A stretch of DNA of 64,000 nt from Pipra filicauda (lineage: Eukaryota; Chordata; Aves; Passeriformes; Pipridae), in the NCBI RefSeq assembly GCF_003945595.2, contig NW_024104437.1, positions 812,563 to 876,562 of the forward strand, written 5' to 3'. Position numbers and translations under genes: made by a program. Below are positions 1 through 11,757 of this stretch, piece after piece; the stretch's first letter is position 1; each line of letters begins with the position of its first letter. The notes under the pieces were generated by a model that saw only the letters and a list, made by a program, of their open reading frames with translations, made no database searches and was not told the origin of the DNA.

Positions 1-2368
1 TATGGGCTTAAGTGTTTACCTGAGTAGAGGTGGACTTACTCACACGTTTAAGTGTTTCCTTAGCCAAGACCATATATGTGTGTACATCACTGTCGCCTGC
101 TGCCCTCCCGACACAGGCAATGGCTTGTAAGATGTGCACTGGAGGAAGCACTCTGAACCTGTTAGGGGACATCTCTGAGTGTGCTGGGAGTTGCTGATTT
201 GTCCATAAACTCTCCTTTTCTTCCTTTATTGGTACTTCTCTGTGCATTTTCAATCACAGCAGGTGATCTTGTTGCCATGAAATTGAGGGGCTCAAGTTGA
301 GACACAAAATATTAACAGGAATGTACTGCTTTCTTTGACAACTTTACCCATTATATAATCTCTGACGATATACACGGATGATCAACTAGAAGCCAATTCT
401 CAATTAAAAAGGGGACTTTGCTCATTGTGGTGAGAAAACAGGATCTATTCTCATATTTTGCTTCAGAGGGACTTTGGGGACTTTTTTGAGTATTTAAAAA
501 AGTGTAAGTCATTTAGATAATATAGAAACCTTATTTCATAACTGCAATGACGGGAAGTAAAAATAAATTATCCAGAGGTAATTTCAAAGACAAAAAGTTC
601 TTTTTTAAAACTGAAATCAGGGCTTACTCTGAAATCAGGTTATATATTTACATAAGTTCTATGATGTGCACTTCTGGGCCTTATATCTCTCAGGAAAAGG
701 GTTATTTTTTAATGAATAGTCCTTTACTTCTTTATGCTAGGAGGTCCAAAACTCTATTAAACTTTCTTATGTTACTTTTGAAGTTCCAGCATCCTTTCCC
801 ATTAGAATCAGAAATTACAGTAACATTTGAAAATTCAGAGTAATACTTGGGCTTAACTGTAGGTTCAGGTCAGTCTTTGTTGCCAACATAAATTCGTTAT
901 TTCTCTTCATTAAGTCAGCTCCACCGAAAGTCAGTGCTTTCCTGGCTGTCAGTACATATGGTAATTGCACTGTTTTATTCTCTAAGCTGGAGCTAATTCT
1001 GTGACTAAGCCAATACTTAGGACAGTGTAGGTATTTTTTCCAGCTTTCAAGGGCTTCTGAATAAGGCCAGAAAGGGTGGGTCATAACCCACTCATCTGGT
1101 GATAAAGTTAGTGAATTATACTTTTGGTGAGTAGAAACGAAACCAAAGTGGTTTTCAGGGGTTCTGATAAAAAGGTACTAAAACACTTAATATCCGGTGT
1201 ATAATCCTTTCAGAGAGTCCTCCAAGAGAATTTCAGATCATCTCCAAAACTTTTTTGTGGGGAGAGGTGGATCACTTTTAATGAAAGAACAAACAAGCAT
1301 CCAGGACTGATAAAGTGATTAGTAATCCTTCTCAAGTAGTAGAACCATTTACCAACAGTTCTCCAGTTCCTCAGCAAACAATTTAATAGATCCATGAGGC
1401 TGCTATGAGCTAAGAATCAATTGCAGTTCAGACCCATTCCAAATCTTTCTTAAGATCCCAGTTCTGAATGGCACTTAAACAAATCCAAAATTGATTTCCA
1501 TTGTTTATATAATCTTATAAATCTGTATATTATTCCAGAATCATAAGAAAATTTATATAGATGTAAAAAAATTTCAGTGTAAATAGCATTACTTTGGGAA
1601 AACAAATCTTCCAAAAGGTGTAAAGGTGCACAAACCTTCACTACCACAGGAGATCACAAGTAGAAAATGCATATAGAAATCCAGACACAGCTTTTAGTGC
1701 TAACAGAAGGAGACAAGGTGACTTTGCAGGATTGTTTAAAGCCAAGCTCGCCATTTGGAAAGGCATTTGGAATACTTGGCATTAGTTGAGTAAAAATGCA
1801 GAATACTGAAAAATAAAAGTTGCTCCAAAGAAGTGCTGTTTAATCAGACCATTTTCCTAGCTGCATCCCTAGCTTACAGCTCCAAATGGGAGAACTAACT
1901 AGCTGTGCTTGAAAGTTCTTTGTCCTACTGCACTGAAAAAGTGTTCAGGAGTTACTTCAGACGTTGAAGTCCTCCCTTGGTCATTTCCCAAAGCTATGAG
2001 AAATACTCTAAGAACAGGGTGCCCCTAAAATCCAACAGCAGCCTGCTTTAATTTTAAGTTAGAAACAGAAATTAACCAGCAGAAATGATTAATACTGGAG
2101 AGGCCACATCTGAAGAAGGTCATATCTCAAGGGTAAGCCATTATGCTGCAAAGAACATCTGTTAGAGACCCCCAGATAATAATCCTTTCCAGATAATGGA
2201 AAACCAAATGCAAAGAAGACTGTGACATAAAATGTCAAAGAAGTTTGAGGATAAAATGGTTCTGAGAACAGCATATGGACTAGTCAGTATTTAGTAGCTC
2301 TCTTCCTGTCAGAATTTCACAGTTGAGATGTAATACAACTAATTGGAGCTCTTTTTACTGAAAAAATC

Positions 2369-2403
<35 letters not shown>

Positions 2404-5400
2404 CAAGAACATGTCAGAAATATTTCTTATTCTCATTAAGGTCCAGCTCTGGAGACCATCAGTGGGAAATAATACTTAGTTGAGCATAAAAATGCAAGGC
2501 TGGAGGACTGAGCTAGTAACAGCACTGCGATGGTGGTGTGTAGCAAAAGCCTAGGGAGAAATGTAATAATAGTGCAAGTGTAGCAGGGTCCTCTCCTGGA
2601 TATTCTCTCTCAGTATCTGACAAGCAAAATGGTCAGGGACTTCCCAAGTCAGTTGTAGTAATGCTGCTTAAAGATCTTTCCAACAGCAGCAGCATTTAGA
2701 TGCACAGCATTAAAAAGAGGAAATTTAAGCCAACCAGCCCAAACCATCACATTATCATCTTTCAGTCTCCAACTTCTTGATTTTCCCTGTACAATACAAT
2801 CAATTTTTAAATTTTAAATTTCAGTGCAATGTGTCTGTTAATACAAAATATGGTGGTATATATTTAAGTGCAAGAAATATCAGTGTTTGAATGATGATGT
2901 GATTGACATCAGTAAATGCATTGTTAAGGGAAAATCATCAAGGGTAAGAAAGTGATCTGTGAAAGAAAAGAATGCGTATTGAAAAGAAGAAAGCACGCAG
3001 GGAAGAAACAAAGAACAAGCTCCTGGGAGGGTGTAAGTCTCCTGAATGAGTTATGTCAGTTTATAATGCCTGGAAATCTGTACATCTTGGAAAATTCTGG
3101 TTGAGCTGAAGCACTATTCCAACCTAGGGTAAGACATAGTGTGCTGCAAATGCATAATTTACCTCCACTCCAACTGCTGATTTTGCTTGAAAACAAATGC
3201 CAGAGATCCTAGAGCACTTCAGAGGTAGAAATCCCTTTGTAACATGTATGGTATCATCAGAATGTAAGGGAACAAGCACAGATATGATTAATGCTCCAAA
3301 ACAATCGCTGACTGCAGGGTGCAACAAAAGAAGCTTAGAAAACAGCTGTTTTATCACCCAGCATCTCAGAACATGTTTGCTGAGGGTAGGGATAGCCAGA
3401 GGAACTGTGCTTCCAATGAAGGTGAATTATTGCAGCTCATCCAAACCTGGAGAACATCAGCATCATGTTTCATAGCAAATAGTCTGCCAGCTGTGTTCTC
3501 CAGAGAACCAAGTCGTAGTAAGAAATCACGTTACTGTGCAAGGAAGACTAGGAGTACTGCTGGGAATCCTGATCCTGAAACATATGTAATGCCTGAGAAG
3601 TCTGGCTGGAGAGAGTGTGAGATTTCATACATGTCACAGGACACAAAACTCACAGTCATCACTGTAGCACTGAGCACTTCTCAGACAGGCATTAAAAAAT
3701 ATTTGAATAAAATGACAGACCAAGACTTTCCTTGCAATGGCTGCCTAATTCCCTGCACCTAATTCTATGCACCTACCTAAGAGGTTACTGACTTTCAGCA
3801 GGAGTTACTGGGTGTGCAGCACTTCCAAAAATCTGCTGTATAAACATCATGAGAAGAACATGTACTTTGTACAGCCAAACACTGGGATGAAGTGCCATCC
3901 CTAAAAGTAAAATGAGAGAAAACTGTTCACAAAATCCCAAAATAGTAAAATTAAAAAGTAAAAGACAAATCAGTCTGTCTATCCAGCAATGAGTTCTGCA
4001 AGAGGTAAGTTACCTCTAATCAGCCTCAGAAATCTACAGTTTTCTCTCAGAACAATTACTGTTTTCTCTAAATACCTTTGGAGGAAGGTACCTAGGAAAG
4101 CCTGGGATGTTTCATTCTCCATCCCAGCAGTCCTGGCAGCTTGCTTCTTCTGTCTTACTGCTCCTGGCCTTTCCTGACTGGAATTTTCATTACTCACTGC
4201 TACATTAAAATATATAAGTACCTAGAAGTATCTGAAAGTAATGAGTCTATAATCAAATTACTGCAAACAGGGTAAAAAGGTGACGGCTGAGGCACAGTTA
4301 GGACTTGTAGATGGACTCTATCCCTCTTCCCTGCCCCGGATGCTTTCTGTCTGGCACTCTGGAAGGAGCAAAAAACACTGAATTTCACCTGTGAGGAACA
4401 TCTTCCTACTTTTGGGACTACAAAATCATCTTATCAGGTTTGATATCAGGTTTCTACTCAAGTTCCACTCTGTTTTAAGTTGCTTAAGAGCTCCTGCAGG
4501 AAGCAGGATTTTAGAGACTCCAGACCATTCACACTGAGATTTTGGAAAACTTTTCCATTGTCCTGTGTTGAAGTATGGATCTAGCCCTGAGTGTGCTTGC
4601 TCATGATATGATGCTGAATCGCACAGAGCCATGAGAACTGGAATCCTTGAGGTTTGGTGAACAAGGAATCTGTGTCGGGATGATGGTTGGTGCTTTATGG
4701 ATTTACACAACAATGGTCCCTTTACCTCTCTCCCCCTGCTTTGTTTGGCTTTGTTAAAAGACATGTCCTGGAGTTGAATTGTGTATTTTTGGAGTCTCTG
4801 TTGCTTCACACAATGCTAAATTATGTACACAACTCACCCCATGGGTTCATGAGACTCAGGTGATTTTACAGAACTAGAGTTTAGATTCAGTTTTGTCTAT
4901 TTAAGGCAGGAAGAGTTTTGTATGTGAGAAGTTTCAGCATACACAAATTGCTGGTTAACAGATAAAAGGTACAAGTTATTTAGCAGTAAGTCATTTCTGA
5001 AGGGCCTTGAAGAAACTCTTCTCTCTTGTTTCAGCACTACCCCATCAACAAAACCAAAAAATGTCAGAGTTGATACCAATACAAGGATTTTTCATACAAA
5101 TAAATTGGCACAGTTCTTAAATACTTTAAACCCTTTGCTTTTGATTTGTTATGACTCCTTCAGGAAGCACCTCAAGATGTACTCTATATCCGTAGTCCAG
5201 GTGAATCTATGTCCTGAAATATATATGTACAGTAGTTTCAGTAATCCACTAATATTTAGAGTTACAGCATGCTTATTTGTCTTAGCTTTACAGAAATACT
5301 TCTTTCCTGTTACATATAAGCTTTTTACTCAGTCGTTCTAAACTTACTAAGAATTCTCTGCTCTAACAATAGTAAAATGTCTTTATGTCACTGGTTCTGT

Positions 5401-5444
5401 TAATTCTAATGATTGGTCCTAGGCTGTTCCTCCCCTTCCTTTAG
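1..5444 (+). other. MAGI2: MAGI2 intron (partial, left edge)
   Basis: Intronic sequence upstream of the 89-nt MAGI2 exon. I looked for the exon that should encode the end of the last PDZ domain, which must end with a lone G before the intron, and did not find it, so it lies outside the window. The stretch is AT-rich with scattered short open frames that look like chance, and a 30-base T run at 2372-2401. The 3' end is a good acceptor, with a C/T-rich tract at about 5423-5442 followed by AG at 5443-5444. Confidence 0.8.
2372..2401. repeat. poly(T) homopolymer, 30 bases
   Basis: An uninterrupted run of 30 T residues in the MAGI2 intron. No convincing AATAAA lies at the expected place on the opposite strand, so I treat it as a simple repeat rather than a retrocopy tail. 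Confidence 0.9.
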
Positions 5445-5533
5445 GAATGGTACCTTCCAGTCTCTCCATGTGCATGAAAAGTGACAAGCATGGGTCCCCA
5501 TATTTCTACTTATTGGGCCACCCTAAAGACACG
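5445..5533 (+). CDS. MAGI2: MAGI2 penultimate exon, frame-switching 89-nt cassette
   Basis: Codes for the segment that follows the last PDZ domain of MAGI2 (S-SCAM/AIP1), a MAGUK scaffold with WW and PDZ domains found at synapses and the podocyte slit diaphragm. It reads (G)-MVPSSLSMCMKSDKHGSPY and then FYLLGHPKDT, matching the remembered vertebrate MAGI2 sequence nearly exactly. It starts in phase 1: GA completes a Gly codon begun in the previous exon. It ends in phase 0 after ACG. The acceptor has a strong pyrimidine tract. The donor, GTTTGT, is weak, which fits a cassette exon. At 89 nt it is not a multiple of 3, so inclusion or skipping decides the frame used in the terminal exon at 19434. 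The open frame runs on past the donor to 5728, but that part is intron. Confidence 0.93.
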
Positions 5534-8075
5534 GTTTGTAAACTCTGCATGTATATTATCTTTCTAATACGCTTTTGTTTCTCACAACTGTTAATTGAGT
5601 ATTTTCCAACTTTTTCTGACATGCTAGCTCACTTAATAGTTTCTACAGTATTCAGCTTTTCTTTCATAACTGATTATCTTAGACATCAAAGCAGCTATGA
5701 ATTCTACAAGTGTCTTTTAATATCCTAAATAATGAGTTCTTCATGTTACACTACTGCTAGTGTAAGGAACACTGTCATAGGTCTGCTATATATCCACTTT
5801 TTCTCATGACAAAAATTTATCCTCTGATTATGACTTTTCGGGTAGAAAATCTTAACCTTTTGGGAATCAAAGCCATAATTTTCCCCGTCTTTATGGCACT
5901 TGGCTTGCAAAAGTATTAATAATATGGAGGTGGAAATTAGATGCTGATCTCAAACAATATTTATATGCAGCCTCTTGAAGAAATAGCTAAGGTAAAAGTG
6001 AAGACTTTTTGGAACATGCTGTAAGGCAACACTCATTTTTTAAATGCCGTGGTTATGCTGAATTCACACAAAGCACTTTGCTCTTGATTTCAAGCCATTT
6101 TCTTCATAGAATCAGATCCAACTGCACAGATTGTTCAGATACATCTAATTTGTAATACAGAGTCATGGCCCAGATATGATACCTGGAAAGTAAAGGAAAA
6201 GGAAAACCTATTTTTTCTATTTTCTTATTGATTGCTGTCATCACAGAAAACACAGAAGTGTTCAGATGCATTCAGCTCTGTGTGCTGCTGACTTGCACAA
6301 TGTAGTATATTTGCTACAATTATAAGGACAGTCTTACATGTTGAACTAGGCAGATTGGAAATAGAAAAGGAGTTTTACCCAAAGGTGTTCTTCCAACCTT
6401 TGAGGTTCAAGCAGCTCCCCCAGCGTGATGCCCACAGAATTCCTGCCCCCAGAACCCTGGCAGGAAGTTTTGCTTTAAGTTTTCAGTCTTGTGCGTGCAA
6501 ATCCAGATAATGTAGTCAATTGCTTGCATGTGTTTCCAGTTAGAGCTTAATCTGTGTCTATAAATAAGAATTTTTTGAACACAGTCACCTGCCTATACTT
6601 TGCTGCTGCAGAGCTGGGCACACATAAGGGTGTTTGGAAATGTACCCATGTAGTTCAAGTGTGTATGTCACCATCAAAGACCTCCTAGCCACAAAGGGTA
6701 GAAGTGTGAATTGCACCATTCCTTGTACTCTCACCTTACCTCTGTTTTGTTCTTCACTAAATGTAGCTCAGAGAAATTGTGAGGTTGGATAACCAGGCTG
6801 ACATTAGGGCCATTTTGCAAGTCCCAGTTGTCAGCTCAATGAACTGCAGTTCCAGCACAAGTTCTATGTGTTTATAACCACAGCTTTCTGGGCATCATCT
6901 TTATTTGTCCTCCAGTAGCATAACGTACACAGGAAATAAGTGTTTTTCCTAAAATAAATAGAAATGTAAATCCTCTATAAATATAGCTAAAGTTATTTTG
7001 CACAGTCACACAGCTGTGAATGGTTCTCATTATTTATTTGGCAGAAAGTGTTACAACAGAAATTTTTTCTCAGTAAAATGTACCCAGAAAGTCAAAAGCA
7101 CTTTAGTTCTGGTCAACATCAAAGCTGAAATACTTGATTGATAAAAAAACAATGTCATGTCAAATGAAAATATGTTTGTTATAAAATGTTTCCATTTCCT
7201 GTGTTTTTAATGCAAGAGTTTGGAGGGGAAGGATTTTCCTAAAGAGCCTATCTTGATGGGGCTTATCCCAACCAAAAATGTGGCCGATTCATGAGATCAC
7301 TGAGCAAGCAGTCGAATTTCTTGATGCAGAACAGATATATTGACCAATCTAGTATGCCTTAGGAGAGGTCCTACCATAACATTGTAGTACAGTCCGTTAT
7401 GAGCCCACATTTCACCCAAAGGAATTGTTCCATTTTGTATGAATAATCACTTCTGGAAGATGATCAGCAGGCTTACTTGAACTTAGATATAGCACAGGAG
7501 AGATGAAGGTAGTTTGGAAGGTACATGCTGATCAAGTGATACCTGCCTATGCTTCCTTGCACCGTGGATTTGGTAGCCCTTACTAGTGACCACTGCATTT
7601 ATATTGGAAAAAAAATAGATTAAAAATTGGGATCTTATGCTGTGGTTTTATTGTTTGAATATAGTTATATCCTTCAGAAATCTCCAGTCTGCAGTCTGAT
7701 GCATTTTTCTGTTTCTTTCACTCCATTAGAATGTCTGAAGCTTTTATGTTTGTTTAATAAATGGCTAAAGCATCTTGGCCTGTACTTTGAAGATATTCCT
7801 GCCTTTTCAGAGTACTGATCAGAGGATCCCATTCATCCTATTTTTAATGCTCGTTTTATAAATCTCTAGAGCTGAGATTGGGTGTTCTTCGAAACTTGAA
7901 CTACCCTGTATATCATTCATCTGACGTCAGTGTAAAAATCAATAGCCATTTTGGAAAAGTGCCCTTTTTGTCTGTGACCACCTTGGTGGAACTGCAAACA
8001 TTCATTCATATTCCTGCTGCATTTCCAATACCACCTTCTTATTTCTAACAATACCAACTTAATTTCAGGAATCTG

Positions 8076-8102
8076 TGGTGTGTTAAAAAAAAAAACACAC
8101 CA
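8076..8102. repeat. small inverted repeat with A-rich loop
   Basis: TGGTGTGTT and AACACACCA face each other across an A run, giving 9-bp arms. It may be a hairpin or chance; no flanking duplication is evident. Confidence 0.5.
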
Positions 8103-9480
8103 TAACTAAATGAACCAATATACTGGTTAATAAAATTGGTCTACAACCATCAGGCAATTTGAATACGGGCTCCCAAAGGTTCTACAATGTTTTATTGCTA
8201 TGGGTAAAAACTATTCAAGGGCAAAATTGAATATTAAAACCTACTTAACAAACATGTCTTTAGTATTTAATAGATATGTAGCAGCTGGCAGAAAAACAGA
8301 ACATGCTTCTATTAAATAACAGTGGATGTGTATGTATAAGTGGGTGCCTATAGTTATTTCTGTCTTATAGCAAATTTCTATTTTAAAAGATATGTAGAAC
8401 TCTTACATAGGTATCTCTTGATATAGAAATAGAAAACACAGTTTTGAAAAAAAGAGGGACACTTGGGAAGACATTTTCAGTTTTGGGGTAATGTTTTTGA
8501 GCTCCAGAAAATCACTACCTTTTCCTTACTTTTTAAATGCAAAAATACTGTGTCCTTTCCATAGTCCTAAACAGTCTTTAGCAATTACTCTCCCAGTGGC
8601 TTTGGCCAGTCTATCTGAATACCCTCCCCCAGGCTTCCCCCATCTGTATAACAGGGATAGTAATATTTACCTACCTATCTCATGGGAGTGTTATGGGGAT
8701 TAATTATTTAATGCTTGAGAAGCACTTTAAAGATTAAAATTCCTAGTCGACTACTCAGTATTATTGTTAAAGCAAAACCTCACTAATCCACACTCATTAT
8801 AATCCACACCAAAATTGGCAGTGTCCCCCCACATCTGAGCAAAGATTTAATAATAAGGCTGTTGAGCAAGTTCTCTTATTACTGAGGCTTAATTATTATA
8901 ATATAATATTCTGGAGTAGATTTACTAATATGGTGTAAAGTGTAGATAATTACAGCTAAACTCCAGTGAATAAAACAGATGAACAAATATTATCCCTGGT
9001 TTTGCTCACATAAAGTGGCAAGCAGACTTACCAGTCAATGAGGGGAAAGTCCCACCCACAAATCTTTTTCCAACATTTCTTTTCATGACTTCCTGTATTT
9101 CCATCCAGCTGACAATACTAGAAGATAATACAGGACCTGAAAGAACACAACCATCCCTCTGTCTCCACAGCATCAGTTTTTTCTTTTCTTCCTGTAGTCC
9201 AGATAAATAGGGAAAGCAGGAATTCGGTAACACTTCCTGTGTCTTTGCAGCTTGCCATAGGATTAAGTCCAGTCTTCTGTTGCAGCATAATATCCCAGAA
9301 AATTCCTCTCCTGCTGCTCATTTCACAGTCCCTCGCATTTGCCTCAAGCCCCCAATTTATAATAAGACTTCATGACTGCAACTTGTTCTTAAACATAGTT
9401 AGCTTCCCTACATATCTGCAGCGGTATCCTTGCCACAGAAAGCTATGAATCGAAGGGAGCAACATGAAGGCACAAGCCAT

Positions 9481-9508
9481 TATTCCTGTATCAACTAATA
9501 CAGGAATA
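9481..9508. repeat. perfect 11-bp inverted repeat, 6-nt loop
   Basis: TATTCCTGTAT and ATACAGGAATA flank the loop CAACTA. A third partial copy of the arm, ATTCCTGTA, follows at once from 9507. This is a short palindrome in the MAGI2 intron, and no function is apparent. Confidence 0.6.
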
Positions 9509-9660
9509 TTCCTGTACCATCCAGTCAAGATGTATCAGAAAAGCCTTGCCAGTAGCCTGATGCTGTGATGCCCAAGACTAAATTAAACTAACAGGGCTTC
9601 TCATGACTTCTTGTCATTGGCATCAAAAATATGATGAATATAAATGATCACACAGAGAGT

Positions 9661-9812
9661 GTCACAAGAAAGCTGTTATTCCAACCATTAGTGAGGTGAA
9701 GGTAAGCTATGCCCATGGAGATTTGCAATTGGTCTTGCCTCTGCCCTTCTTGTTCCACCATCCCAGAGTGCAACTCCTGGATGATGCCTTGTGGCCCATC
9801 TGCAGGGAAAGG
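9661..9812 (+). repeat. unclassified interspersed repeat, copy 1
   Basis: About 150 bases that reappear in the same orientation at 11601-11757. By eye roughly nine in ten positions match across the core, which runs from TTCCAACCATTA to CATCTGCAGGGAAAGG. Homology fades on both sides. I do not recognise the family: it could be a fragment of an LTR or of an old DNA element, or a local duplication. Confidence 0.75.
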
Positions 9813-11600
9813 TTACTAGAGGTCGTGGCCTCTATCAGATTTCTCATTGCTTGTTACTCCTAGCTTGGGAAAAAACCCTTAGGAAATGAAATGCATATGT
9901 TTTTTACTTTGACAGTATGAGGTAACTGTGATTCTCCAACCGATGCTTAACAAACATGACCATAGAGCACGTTGTATTTTGTTGAGCAACAGCAACACAT
10001 ATGCAACCCAGAATTTTGAACATCTGGGTTTTCTAACGCCATGTAGTTTGTGTTTACTCATTAGGAGCTGAATATTGCAACGTGACATTCATTTATTTGT
10101 GCACTTCCATCTCATTATTTGGTTCTCAGATAAATTTGTTTCAGTGTCCCAGAGATATCAGATACCACAACAGCCCCGACAGCAAGTGTGGTCCCAGGGT
10201 CAGCTCTGCACCTTCGCTGCCTAGAGCCCCTAAACTACTTCTACGGCTTCTACCCTAAGCAGAACACGACTACTGGTTCATGAACTTTGTGCCCTGAGTT
10301 CAAACTAGGTTGTGTGTTTTGCTTAAGTTGCTGCTGAGCTTGTAAGTGAGAACCTCAGTGCCTGCCAGAAACAACTGTCTAGGGACATTTCATATACAGT
10401 CAAAAGGCTCTGACTTCCTCACTTATTAAGTAAATTTTATATATTATCTACATACTTTTAGTAGTGACAGCTATTTATTGACCTGACAGAATGTGTTGCC
10501 TACTGTTAACACTCATTTTAGCTGTGATAATTAATAATTTTAATATTTAACTTTAATTATATGTGTAATATCCAACTCTTCAATTATTCAGTCTCTGCAG
10601 AATGTTTTTCATTAATACCACACATCCTATTAACATATTTATGAACACCTTTTATGACTTAATGTGGCTTAATTCTATTAATAAAAACTAATTTTAAAGT
10701 CATTATCTTTTTTAATTATACACTAACTTCCCATGTAGATTTTCCAGCTCCAGCATGGCTCTGGAAGAGAACCACTGAGGTTTCTGCAGTTCTACTCTAC
10801 TGGCTGACCACACAGAAAAAAATAAAACCTTCTTTGCTGAAGGGATGAGTTTCTTTTACCTGAATAGCTGTGATCTGATAAATATGTGAGATGATAAATA
10901 TATGAGTGGTCACAAGGACCTAGTGAATGATAATGTGTGGTTAGGGCAGCATCACTCAAGACTAGCACTTAAGTTGTCCACAGACTTAACATTGCCACTG
11001 CAGTGAGGAGCTTGCAGCAGGAGATAAAAGCACTGTACAGGCTGCAGCTCTTCCTTTCAGCTTCTTCAGTATTACTGAGTAATCCTGCAACATTTATGCA
11101 GATAGATTAACTTGATTCAAGGAAAAATCAAATCTGCCAAATTCACTCAGATAACTGAGCGTGATGATTTAAATATTTAAAGGATAGGATTGTTTACTAT
11201 ATTCATATCTATTGAATAAGCTAAACTGGGTCTTGGAATGAGAATGTGTACTCATAATCATCTGCCTTTAAGATTCACAGCCAGAAGACTATTACAGTAA
11301 ATTAGTAAACTGATTCACTAAATTAATTTACCTGTTTCTGAAACACAACCTGTTTGTAAGTGTGGCTCTTTATTTTTTCCCCTCTCCCGTTCTGTGCTTT
11401 GGCTAACTTTTCTCTGCATAGAAAAAATACCCTTTTCCATTCTTGCTATTGCAAGGGCAGTGTTAAATCTCAACCCTGTTATAAGGTGTAACTGATGTTG
11501 TTGGAGAGATCCAAATGATGTAGAGATTGGGTGCTATTACAAAATCACAGGAAACTGCTTATGGATGTGATTTATTTTTAAGCGGTGAACAATGGCAGAA

Positions 11601-11757
11601 TAACACAAAAAAACTGGTATTCCAACCATTAATGAGGTGAAGGCAAGCTTTGTCCATAGAGGGGTTTGCAATTGGTGCTGCCTCTGCCCTTCTCACTCCA
11701 CCATCCCAGAGTGCAAGTCCTGGATGATGCTTTGTGGCCCATCTGCAGGGAAAGGGC
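11601..11757 (+). repeat. unclassified interspersed repeat, copy 2
   Basis: Second copy of the segment at 9661-9812, about 1.9 kb downstream and in direct orientation. A small indel (GGAGA versus GAGGGG) and scattered transitions separate the two copies. Short open frames across it are shadows with no recognisable product. Confidence 0.75.

Noticed and set aside
3319..3762. 147-codon open frame on + in the MAGI2 intron
   Set aside because: No recognisable family, poor start context, and a length within chance expectation. It overlaps other random frames.
6100..6150. CATAGAATCAG resembling a CR1 3' end
   Set aside because: Only a single partial motif is present; the flanking sequence does not continue into recognisable CR1.
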